From NCBI GenBank assembly GCA_963978265.1, contig CAXBQV010000011.1:1-25296 (forward strand): DNA of 25,296 nucleotides, written 5' to 3'. The notes under the pieces were generated by a model. The model did not search any database. It saw only the letters and a program-made list of their open reading frames with translations, and had not been told where the DNA came from. Positions 1 to 8,479 of the stretch are shown piece after piece. Position 1 is the stretch's first letter. Each line of letters begins with the position of its first letter. Made by a program: the position numbers and the translations under genes. The stretch is from JAKALQ01 sp963978265 (GTDB lineage: Bacteria > Actinomycetota > Actinomycetes > S36-B12 > UBA5976).

Positions 1-342
1 GCTGCGACCGAACGCCTCCGCCTGCTCGACGACAATCCGCGCGAGTTCTCCGGCAGCACCAGCCTCAAGGCGGATGTTGATGAAACCCGGTCCGGCGATG
101 TCGACCGCGTCGACGCTCGGCAATGCGCGAAGCCCCGCAGCAATCACCTCGGCCACCTCGCGCGGCGGGCGACCAGCCTGCTTGGCGAGCTGCAGTGCAG
201 CCGTCGTTGCCCAGTCGCCATGGTCGCGGTTCTTCGGTCGCTCGATGACGACCGCCTCCGGAACCTCGATTTCGAGTCGACCATCCGACGCGGCTGCGCG
301 CAGGACGTCGACAACGAGCGTCGAGAGTTCTTCGGGAGTCAT
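1..342 (-). CDS. argS: Arginyl-tRNA synthetase, N-terminal fragment (runs off window)
   Basis: Only the first 114 codons are present; the gene continues beyond the left edge. Arginyl-tRNA synthetase charges tRNA-Arg in the cytoplasm. The translated start MTPEELSTLVVDVL leads into RPKNRDHGDWATTAALQLA and then VDIAGPGFINIRL, which is the conserved N-terminal additional domain of ArgS (the DWATNxA-like and GPGFIN blocks). The catalytic HIGH region is not in the window. The ATG is at 342-340. No Shine-Dalgarno precedes it, but TAGGCT lies exactly at -12 to -7 (354-349), which suggests a leaderless mRNA. A tRNA-Arg gene lies divergently 62 bp away. Family recognition is firm; the leaderless reading is inference. 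Confidence 0.9.
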   Translation of the reverse strand, partial: MTPEELSTLVVDVLRAAASDGRLEIEVPEAVVIERPKNRDHGDWATTAALQLAKQAGRPPREVAEVIAAGLRALPSVDAVDIAGPGFINIRLEAGAAGELARIVVEQAEAFGRS

Positions 343-348
343 GCGCGA

Positions 349-354
349 AGCCTA
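349..354 (-). promoter_or_regulatory. -10 hexamer TAGGCT of argS (putative leaderless promoter)
   Basis: TAGGCT on the minus strand fits the actinobacterial TANNNT -10 pattern and sits at -12 to -7 of the argS ATG, so transcription would start at or next to the start codon. No good -35 is visible 16-18 bp upstream. The same hexamer recurs before proX and kgd. Confidence 0.5.
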
Positions 355-404
355 ACTGGGGCATTCGTTGCATACGTTGCTGCGCTGCTACCCTCGCCGC
401 GCAA

Positions 405-477
405 GCCTCCGTAGCTCAGGGGATAGAGCATCAGTTTCCGGTACTGAGGGCCGCAGGTTCGAATCCTGCCGGGGGCG
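405..477 (+). tRNA. tRNA-Arg (anticodon CCG)
   Basis: A cloverleaf can be drawn by eye. The acceptor stem GCCTCCG (405-411) pairs with CGGGGGC (470-476) with one G-U pair. The D arm contains AGCTCAGGGGATAGAGCA. The anticodon stem TCAGT/ACTGA (431-435/443-447) encloses the loop TTCCGGT, which gives anticodon CCG and reads CGG codons. The T arm contains GGTTCGAATCC. The discriminator is G477, followed by CA, so a full CCA is not encoded. A possible -10 TACCCT lies at 389-394, with a weak TTGCAT at 368-373 only 15 bp upstream of it. The 3' end lies 3 bp from the stop codon of the convergent MOSC gene. Confidence 0.95.
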
Positions 478-480
478 CAA

Positions 481-1110
481 TCAGCCCAATCGCTTGTCGA
501 TCCACTCCTGCCAACTCGGTGGCAGGTCGGCGATGCCGCGCAGATGCGGCAGTGCGTCGTCGTCACCGAGCTTGGCCGCATTCGCTGTGGCAATGGTGAC
601 ACCGTGCTGCGGACGGTGCAGCACCTCGATTGCATCACCAGCACCGACGTCGCCTTCGGTCACGATCGCGAGGTACACACCGGGGCGACGGGCGTCGCTG
701 AATTCCTGCACCAACTTCGGGCGGTCCCAGAAGCCGGCGAACACACGGCATGCAATGCGTGGTTGCACAACTTGCACGACTGCCGAACCGATCCGCCACT
801 GCTCGCCGATGACCGCGTTCGTGAGATCGATGCCGTTGGTCGTGAGGTTCTCGCCGAACGATCCGTGCGGTAGTGCGCGGCCGATCTCGCCCTCCCACCA
901 CTGTGCATCCTCGCGCGCGTACGCGTACACCGCTTTGTACGGGCCGCCGTGATGTTTGCGGTCCATGACGCGATCGCCGTCGACGTGGTCGTCGAACAGC
1001 TGCACGCGATGTGACACTGGACGCTTGTCGATGCCGGTCTCCGGATTGCTTCCGGTCCACGGCTCACCCGTGTGGAGATCGGCCGCAATGTTGACGGAGA
1101 GAACCTTCAT
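481..1110 (-). CDS. MOSC domain protein, YiiM-like
   Basis: A 209-residue protein of the MOSC superfamily (related to the molybdenum-cofactor sulfurase C-terminus), closest in appearance to the YiiM group, whose E. coli member reduces N-hydroxylated bases using molybdenum cofactor. Visible marks are the start MKVLSVN, HHGGPYKAVYAYAREDAQWW, GSFGENLTT, and the conserved cysteine in RIACRVF that in this superfamily can ligate molybdenum. The length fits YiiM (about 220 residues). The ATG (1110-1108) overlaps the choline dehydrogenase stop as ATGA, so translation is probably coupled and the gene is the last of the choline/betaine operon. Its substrate and its link to betaine metabolism are unknown. 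Confidence 0.85.
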   Translation of the reverse strand: MKVLSVNIAADLHTGEPWTGSNPETGIDKRPVSHRVQLFDDHVDGDRVMDRKHHGGPYKAVYAYAREDAQWWEGEIGRALPHGSFGENLTTNGIDLTNAVIGEQWRIGSAVVQVVQPRIACRVFAGFWDRPKLVQEFSDARRPGVYLAIVTEGDVGAGDAIEVLHRPQHGVTIATANAAKLGDDDALPHLRGIADLPPSWQEWIDKRLG

Positions 1111-2753
1111 TCGCCGTGCTTGTAGTACTTCGCGTAGTCGGGAGCGAGCGGTTGCTTGCCGAGAATGAGATCCGCAGCGCGTTCGGCAACCATCATCACC
1201 GGCGCATAGATGTTTGCATTCGTGACGAACGGGAACACCGACGCATCGACTACGCGCAGACCCTCGACGCCGTGCACCTTCATCGAGTTCGGATCGACGA
1301 CTGCCAGCTCGTCGGTGCCCATGCGGGCTGTGCACGACGGATGCAGGGCGGTCTCCGCATCGCGCGACACCCAGTCGAGGATCTCCTGATCTGTTTCGAC
1401 CGACGGTCCGGGCGAGATCTCGCCACCGTTGAACTCGGCCATCGCCGGCTGGTTCAGGATGTGCCGGGCCTGGCGGATCGCCTCGATCCATTCACGACGA
1501 TCGTTTTCGGTGCTCAAGTAGTTGAACTGCAGTGCGGGATGCACTTTCGGATCCGTGCTCTTGAGCCGGATCTGTCCGCGCACATCGGAGTACATCGGGC
1601 CGAGGTGCACCTGATAGCCGTGGCCCTTCGTCGGCTTCGTGCCGTCGTAGCGGATGGCAACCGGCAGGAAGTGGTACATGAGGTTCGGCCACTTCACCGT
1701 GTCATTGCTGCGCGTGAAGCCACCGCCTTCGAAGTGATTCGTGGCGGCCGCGCCCTTGCGGAAGAACAGCCAGAGGAAACCGATCCACGGCATCCGCCAC
1801 TTCTGCAGCTGCGGTTGCATCGAGACCGGCTTCTTGCACGAGTACTGCACGTACACCTCGAGGTGGTCCTGCAGGTTCTGCCCGACGCCGGGCAGGTGAT
1901 GCACGACATCGACGCCGACTTCACGCAGATGCTGCGCATCGCCGATACCGGAGAGCATGAGCAACTGCGGAGTGTTGATTGCACCGCCGCACAGGATGAT
2001 CTCCTTGCCGCGGATGGTCTGCGTGGTGCCGCGGATGGTCGCCTGCACGCCGACCGCCTTGCTGCCTTCGAAGACAACTTTGCGCACGAACGCCAACGTC
2101 TTCACTGTGAGGTTGGGGCGGTGCTTTACCGGATGGATGTAAGCGCGTGCAGATGACAGTCGACGTCCGCGTTTCACGTTCTTGTCGAACGGTCCGACGC
2201 CCTCCTGCTTGAAGCCGTTCACATCGTCCGTGCGCGGCCAACCGGCCTGCTCGGCCGCTTTGAAGAACGCCTGGAACAGCGGATTCTTCGCCGGGCCCTT
2301 CTCGAGTTCGAGCGGGCCGTCGTATCCGCGCCACGGACTGTTCGGAACGCCGGTCGCGTTCTCCATCTTCTTGAAGTACGGCAGGCAGTGCGCGAAGTCC
2401 CAGTTCTCGCAACCGGGCGTCGTCGCCCATCGGTCGTAGTCCATCGGATTGCCGCGCTGGAAGATCATGCCGTTGATGGAGCCCGAGCCGCCGAGCACCT
2501 TGCCACGAGCGTGATACACGCGACGGCCGTTCATGAACGGCTCCGGTTCGGACTCGTACTTCCAGTCGTAGTACTTCCAGCCGATCGGATACGTGAGTGC
2601 GGCTGGCATATGGATGAAGACGTCGAACTTCCAGTCGCTCCGACCGGCTTCCAGCACCAACACCTCGTTGTTGGGATCGGCGCTCAGGCGGTTTGCGAGC
2701 ACACTTCCGGCGGAACCGCCACCAACGATGATGTAGTCGTACGTCTTCGACAC
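1107..2753 (-). CDS. betA: Choline dehydrogenase (GMC flavoprotein)
   Basis: A 548-residue FAD-dependent GMC oxidoreductase that most likely oxidises choline to betaine aldehyde. The N-terminal dinucleotide-binding motif is GGGSAGSVLANRLS. GMC signature 1 is near VLGGSGSINGMIFQRGNPMDYD and signature 2 is in GGAINTPQLLMLSGIG. The C-terminal block has the catalytic-type histidine in ALHPSCTARMGTD and the NANIYAPVMM asparagine motif. Length matches BetA (about 550). I chose GTG at 2753 because GGAG lies 6 nt upstream (TTGGAGCAAGCAGTG); an in-frame TTG at 2765 has no such site. The gene follows proX across a strong hairpin and overlaps the MOSC gene by ATGA. Other GMC alcohol oxidases are possible, but the neighbouring betaine-aldehyde dehydrogenase and betaine transporter favour choline. 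Confidence 0.88.
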   Translation of the reverse strand: MSKTYDYIIVGGGSAGSVLANRLSADPNNEVLVLEAGRSDWKFDVFIHMPAALTYPIGWKYYDWKYESEPEPFMNGRRVYHARGKVLGGSGSINGMIFQRGNPMDYDRWATTPGCENWDFAHCLPYFKKMENATGVPNSPWRGYDGPLELEKGPAKNPLFQAFFKAAEQAGWPRTDDVNGFKQEGVGPFDKNVKRGRRLSSARAYIHPVKHRPNLTVKTLAFVRKVVFEGSKAVGVQATIRGTTQTIRGKEIILCGGAINTPQLLMLSGIGDAQHLREVGVDVVHHLPGVGQNLQDHLEVYVQYSCKKPVSMQPQLQKWRMPWIGFLWLFFRKGAAATNHFEGGGFTRSNDTVKWPNLMYHFLPVAIRYDGTKPTKGHGYQVHLGPMYSDVRGQIRLKSTDPKVHPALQFNYLSTENDRREWIEAIRQARHILNQPAMAEFNGGEISPGPSVETDQEILDWVSRDAETALHPSCTARMGTDELAVVDPNSMKVHGVEGLRVVDASVFPFVTNANIYAPVMMVAERAADLILGKQPLAPDYAKYYKHGE

Positions 2754-2771
2754 TGCTTGCTCCAATAATGA

Positions 2772-2809
2772 GGACCTGCCTGCCTGACTCTCGTCAAGCA
2801 GGCAGGTCC
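2772..2809 (-). terminator. 12-bp perfect hairpin between proX and betA (terminator or attenuator)
   Basis: GGACCTGCCTGC (2772-2783) and GCAGGCAGGTCC (2798-2809) form a perfect 12-bp stem with a 14-nt loop. On the minus strand it begins 19 bp after the proX stop and is followed by TCATTATTGG, a short T-rich run, and then the betA ribosome-binding site. It could end or attenuate transcription leaving proX, or protect the 3' end of the proX message. Confidence 0.6.
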
Positions 2810-2828
2810 AACGGTAGTAACGAAAGGA

Positions 2829-3803
2829 CTACATCTTCCCGAGCCAGGCGTTGACCTTGTCCGGGTTGGCGGCGATCCACTTCTGCGCTGCGGCAGCCGG
2901 ATCCATACCGCCTTCAATGTCCGCGGCGACCGCGTTCTGGTCGTCGTTCGTCCAATTGAAGTTCTTCACGATGGTCGCGAAGATCGAGCCCGAATCCAAC
3001 AGCTTCTTGGTCGCGAGCTTCATGAGGATGGTTTCGGGGTAGTCCGTGAGACCGCTTGCCTTGCCCGCATCCGACCAGTCGTTCGCAGGGAAGTTCACGC
3101 GCGATGTCTTCAGACCCGGCATCTTCACGAAGAAGGTCTGCGGCTCGTAGAAGTACGCGATTGCCGGGGTCTTGTTCTCCTCAGCCTTCGTCAGCACGTC
3201 GATGAGTGCTGCTTCGGAACCGGTGGAGATGACCTTGAAGTTGAGCTTGTTCGCCGAGATCATCTTCTCGCCGATGGTGGTGTATCCGGGCGGGCCCTCG
3301 TACCAAGCACCCTTGCCGCCGGAATCAGCCGTTGCGAAGAGCTTCGCGTACTTGTTGAGGTTCTTCGAGTCGGTGATGTCCGGGTACTTCTCGACCATCC
3401 ACGGCGCGACGTACATGCCGATGCGTCCGATGTTGCCGTTCGGGCCGACTTCGACGATCGCACCACGATCGACCCAGTCCTTCCAGCGGCCGCCGCCCCA
3501 GTCCTCGATGATGACATCGGTGGAGCCGGCTTCCATGGCGTCGTACGTGACGCCGGCTTCTTCAAGCGTGGTCTGGTTGATGGTGCAACCCTGCGCCTTT
3601 GCAACTTCGGTCACAACCTGTGCCGACGCGGTGTAGCCGTTCCAAGCGTGCATGGCCATGCCCCATGTGCCGCAATCACTGGCAGCGGCAGACGAATCCG
3701 CGGGTGCTGCTGTGTCATTGACGGAGCTGCACGCCGACAGCACGAACGCTGCGGTTGCAACCAGGGACACCATCGCCACACGATGACGACGGAAAATCTC
3801 CAT
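2829..3803 (-). CDS. proX: Glycine betaine/choline ABC transporter substrate-binding lipoprotein
   Basis: A 324-residue OpuAC-family binding protein. The N-terminus is a lipoprotein signal: basic MEIFRRHR, a hydrophobic stretch, then the lipobox LSACSS with the lipidated cysteine near residue 25, so the mature protein is membrane-anchored outside the cell. The body has GTWGMAMHAWNGYTASAQVV, DVIIEDWGGGRWKDW and AYFYEPQTFF, rich in Trp and Tyr as expected for an aromatic cage holding a quaternary ammonium. The ATG at 3803 has a strong Shine-Dalgarno GAGGAGGGG. It lies downstream of the fused permease, separated by 152 bp with a weak terminator and its own -10, which fits higher expression of the binding protein. 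The exact ligand (choline, glycine betaine, proline betaine) cannot be told from sequence. Confidence 0.88.
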   Translation of the reverse strand: MEIFRRHRVAMVSLVATAAFVLSACSSVNDTAAPADSSAAASDCGTWGMAMHAWNGYTASAQVVTEVAKAQGCTINQTTLEEAGVTYDAMEAGSTDVIIEDWGGGRWKDWVDRGAIVEVGPNGNIGRIGMYVAPWMVEKYPDITDSKNLNKYAKLFATADSGGKGAWYEGPPGYTTIGEKMISANKLNFKVISTGSEAALIDVLTKAEENKTPAIAYFYEPQTFFVKMPGLKTSRVNFPANDWSDAGKASGLTDYPETILMKLATKKLLDSGSIFATIVKNFNWTNDDQNAVAADIEGGMDPAAAAQKWIAANPDKVNAWLGKM

Positions 3804-3830
3804 TACCCCTCCTCGAGTAAGAGTGCTGTG

Positions 3831-3836
3831 AGCCTA
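3831..3836 (-). promoter_or_regulatory. -10 hexamer TAGGCT before proX
   Basis: TAGGCT (minus strand, 3836-3831) would place the start site near 3824, giving a leader of about 20 nt that carries the GAGGAGG ribosome-binding site of proX. The -35 is poor. It lies just after the weak terminator that follows proW, which supports a separate proX transcript. Confidence 0.4.
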
Positions 3837-3871
3837 AACACACCGCTCGAAGGGCAGGAAGGATTTGGGGC

Positions 3872-3890
3872 AAAACCCGCGCCTAGCGGG
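3872..3890 (-). terminator. Weak intrinsic terminator after proW
   Basis: On the minus strand, CCCGC (3890-3886), loop TAGGC and GCGGG (3880-3876) are followed directly by TTTT (3875-3872). The stem is only 5 bp but all GC and has a U-run. It lies 66 bp after the proW stop, so it probably ends part of the operon transcript ahead of proX. Confidence 0.45.
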
Positions 3891-3955
3891 GGTCACGATT
3901 CCATATACGCACGGACGCGGTTGCACGGACGTCCCACAGTATGGATCTGGACGGA

Positions 3956-5892
3956 TCAGGCGCGCTTGGCCGTCGCTTGCGCGATCCGGTCGATCATGAC
4001 GCCGAGCAGGAGAATCACCGCACCGGCCACCAGGCCCTTGCCCTGCAAGTCGGGTTTCGATCCGCCGAGGATCACGAGGTACCCCAGGCCACCAGCGCCG
4101 ACAAAGCCGCCGATGACGATCACCGCGAGCACGAAGATCATGCCCTGGTTGGTGGCGAGCAGCAGCGATTTCTTCGACGCCGGCAATTGCACCTTCGAGA
4201 TGAGTTGCCAGGTGCTGGAGCCCGCCGCCGTCGCTGCCTCCATGATGCCGGCGGGTACTGCGCGGATGCCCTCGCCGACGATCTTCACCACGACCGGAAT
4301 CGAATACACGATGCCCGTCGCGATAGCGGTGAATCGGGTGGCATCGAAAAGACCGAGCATCGGAATGAGGTACACGAACGCGGGCATCGTCTGACCGGCA
4401 TCCATGAACGGACGCAGCGCCGCGTCCGCCCGGTCGCTGCGACCCACCCACACGCCGAGCGCGACACCAACGAGCATCGTGAGCAGGGTGGCCACGATGG
4501 TTTGTGTGAGCGTGATCATGGCCTCGAACCACAACCCCGAGATGACGATGAGCGTCAGCAGCGAGGCCGTCAGGACCGCAATTCGAGTGCCCGCGAGGAT
4601 GAGTGCGATGAGCACGATCGCGGCGAAGGTGATGAACCACGGTCCTTGCGCAAGCGTGTCCTCGATCGGATTGAGCACCGAGTAGGAGATGAAGTTCTTG
4701 AAGCCGGAGGTGATGAAGTACAGGTTGGTGGTAATCCACTTCACCGCTGTGTTGGTTGCATCCGACAACTGCTTCGAGAACACGAGCTGCTCAGGCCACA
4801 CCGCCGCCCACAGCATCGAACGCGACAGGAAGACCGACACGATCGCGAGCACACCGGCGATACCCACCTTGATGCGACGGCGCTTGATCTGTTCCGGCGT
4901 CGGCGGAATGAACGACATCTGCCGCTTCGCCGCAGCACTCGTGCTGCGGTCGAGCAGAATCGCCACGAACACGACGGCGAGCCCGGCCACGAAGCCGTCG
5001 CCGGTGTTGCGGATCGTGAGTGCCTGCACCACCGGCTTGCCGAGACCCGGCGCCGCGATGAGCGCCGCAATCACGACGAACGACAGGGCCGCCATCACCG
5101 TTTGGTTCACGCCGAGCACGATCATCTGCTTCGCCATTGGCAATTGCACCTTGAGCAGCGTCTGCCGTTCAGTGGCGCCCATCGATTCCGATGCCTCCAC
5201 CGGCGAGTGGTTGACGGTACGAATTGCGTGGGACGTGATGCGGATGGCGATCGGGATGCTGTACACCATCGTGGCGATCGTCGCCGATGCTTCACCGATG
5301 AGGAAGAAGAGTGCGAGCGGTGCGAGGTACACCAGCGTCGGCAGGATCTGCGCGAGGTCGAGGAACGGTGTGAGCACTTTCAGCACCCGATCCGACCGCC
5401 CCGCCCACACGCCCAACGGAATGCCGATGGCGAGCGAGAGGATCACAGCTGCCGCCGTCATGGCGAAGGTGTCCATCGTCGGCTGCCACATACCGAGGAC
5501 TGCGCAGCCGAGCAGCAGCGAGACTGCGAGCACCATCACGCGGAAACGGCTCGTCGCGTACACGACGAACGCAACGATGCCGACGACGCCGAGCCAACCG
5601 ATAAGCGGAATCACCGCACCCGACGCCGGCACCGAGATGACCGCGCGGATGACTTCCACGAATCCCGAGATGAATGCGCGGATCGGATTGAACAGGTAGA
5701 TAAACGCCGGGCTCGTCGTGCGGTTGCCTCGGATGGACGCCGCCGCATCACCGAAGGCAGTGGTGACCGACGTGTTCTCCGCGACGGGCAGCTCGAGGGT
5801 GGCCTGTCCGTTGAACACGCGCGAGAGCGCGACCCACACCACGAAGAGGCCGAGCAGTACCCAGCCCTTCTTCTCCGCGATGCGCTGCAGCA

Positions 5893-5893
<1 letters not shown>
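3956..5893 (-). CDS. proW: Internally duplicated betaine ABC permease (two ProW domains in one chain)
   Basis: A 645-residue inner-membrane permease, about twice the length of a normal ProW/OpuAB. It holds two binding-protein-dependent transport domains. The first repeat has GVWAGRSDR near residue 161, YSIPIAIRI near 211 and KVQLP near 248. The second has GVWVGRSDR near 480, YSIPVVVKI near 530 and KVQLP near 567. The constant offset of about 319 residues shows a tandem fusion, so one chain can supply both halves of the translocation pore. Extra hydrophobic segments lie at the N-terminus (10-25) and around 100-130. The start overlaps the proV stop by one base (TGATG), so the two are translationally coupled. 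The substrate is inferred from the cluster to be choline or betaine. Confidence 0.88.
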
Positions 5894-6911
<1,018 letters not shown>

Positions 6912-6915
<4 letters not shown>

Positions 6916-8402
6916 GCCGTGTCCCCTTCCGCGGAGAACCATCCCGAGCGTGCCGGGGTGGTGTTGCGCCAAATGTGCTTCGGTTCGAGGTATTCGTGAA
7001 GTCCCGACACGCCCAATTCGCGACCGAAACCGGATTGTTTGAATCCGCCCCACTCGGCCTCGGGACGGTAGGGCCCGTAGTCGTTGATCCAGATGGTGCC
7101 GTGCCGCAGCGCGTTGGCGACCCGCTCCGCCTTTGCAAGGTCGGTCGTCCACACGCCACCGCTCAGGCCGTAGATGGTGTCGTTGCCGAGGCGGACCGCG
7201 TCGACTTCGGTGTCGAACACCTCGACGGTGAGGACCGGGCCGAACGATTCGTCCTGCACGCAGCGCATGTGGGTGTTGCAGTGGTCGAGCACCGTCGGTT
7301 CGAAGAACCATCCGCGCTCGAGTCCCGGCCGCGACGACCGCTTCCCACCGGTGCGCAGAACGGCACCTTCCGCGATGCCGTCATCGACATACTTCTGCAC
7401 CTTCACCATGTGCGCCTCACTGATGAGCGCACCGGTCTCCGCCTGCGGATCGTTCGGGCCACCGAGTCGGATCCGTTCCGCGCGTGCAACGATCGCATCG
7501 ACGACCTGGTCGCGGACGCTGCGTTCGACGAGCAGTCGGGTTCCCGCGGAGCACACCTGCCCCGAATGGAGGAAGGCGGCGGTGACCGCATTGTCGATCG
7601 CGGCATCGAGGTCTGCGTCGGCGAAGATGATGTGCGGGTTCTTGCCGCCGAGTTCGAGCGCGACCTTCTTCACGGTGTTGGCAGCCGCCGCCATGATCCG
7701 CTTGCCGGTCACGAGTCCACCGGTGAACGACACGAGGTCGATGCGCGGATCGGACGACAGCGGTGCGCCGACAACAGCGCCTGCGCCCATCACGAGGTTG
7801 GCGACACCGGTGGGCGTTCCCGCTTCGATCAAGGTGCGCATGAGCAGCGCGGCAGTGGACGGCGTGAGTTCACTCGGCTTCATCACGAACGTGCAGCCGG
7901 CAATGAGCGCGGGCGCAACCTTCCACGCGATCTGGAGCAACGGGTAGTTCCACGGTCCGATCAATCCGCACACGCCGACCGGCTCGTAGACGACCTTGCT
8001 CACGATCTCGGGGCGACCGACGTCAACCGTTCGTTCGTGCAGTTCGCGGCCGATGTTCGCGAAATGACGGAACACCGACACGATGTCGGCGATGTCGTAT
8101 TCCGCTTCGACGAGCCGCTTCGCGGTGTCGGCACTCTCGGCTGCTGCATACACGGCAGCGTCGCGCTCGATGAGATCTGCGACGCGACTCACGAGGTCGC
8201 AGCGCTGCTGCAACGTCCAGTGCGGGAACGGGCCGGCGTCGAACGCGTGGCGTGCCGCCGCTATGGCTGCATCGACATCGCCGGCCGTTGCTTCGGCTGC
8301 GGTGGCGACGAGGGATTGGTCGTAGGGGCTGCGGATCTCGCGCACGACGCCGTCGCTGGAATCACGCCACTCCCCTGCGATGCACAACTGCACGTGCGCC
8401 AC
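6912..8402 (-). CDS. betB: Betaine-aldehyde dehydrogenase
   Basis: A 496-residue NAD(P)-dependent aldehyde dehydrogenase, proposed to oxidise betaine aldehyde to glycine betaine. Visible motifs are GPWNYPLLQIAWK (cofactor pocket), FTGG, LELGGKNPHIIF with the catalytic-type glutamate, GQVCSAGTRLLVE with the catalytic cysteine, ESFGPVLTVE, and the C-terminal GGFKQSGFGRELG. Length is standard for class 9-type ALDH. The GTG at 8402 is preceded by GAGAGGA about 7 nt upstream. A possible own promoter lies in the 77-bp gap after the methyltransferase gene. The cysteine is followed by Ser (VCSAGTR) as in many BetB-like enzymes. Other amino-aldehyde substrates are possible, but betA and the transporter downstream make betaine aldehyde the best guess. 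Confidence 0.87.
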
Positions 8403-8429
8403 CAGTGCGTCCTCTCGTCGGATGCCGAA

Positions 8430-8458
8430 ATCGTTGGCGCTGCCACTGCAAGCGTCAA
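8430..8458 (-). promoter_or_regulatory. Possible promoter upstream of betB
   Basis: On the minus strand, TTGACG (8458-8453) is spaced 17 bp from AACGAT (8435-8430). The -35 matches 5 of 6 consensus bases but the -10 is weak and does not fit TANNNT. It lies between the mttB stop and the betB start, so betB-proVW might be transcribed apart from mttB. Confidence 0.25.
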
Positions 8459-8479
8459 GGCTTCTGGCGGATCCTGCGC

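Noticed and set aside
2754..2765. TTG at 2765 as the betA start
   Set aside because: GTG at 2753 has GGAG at a 6-nt spacing, and the GGAG itself overlaps the TTG. The FAD motif follows the GTG at the usual distance.
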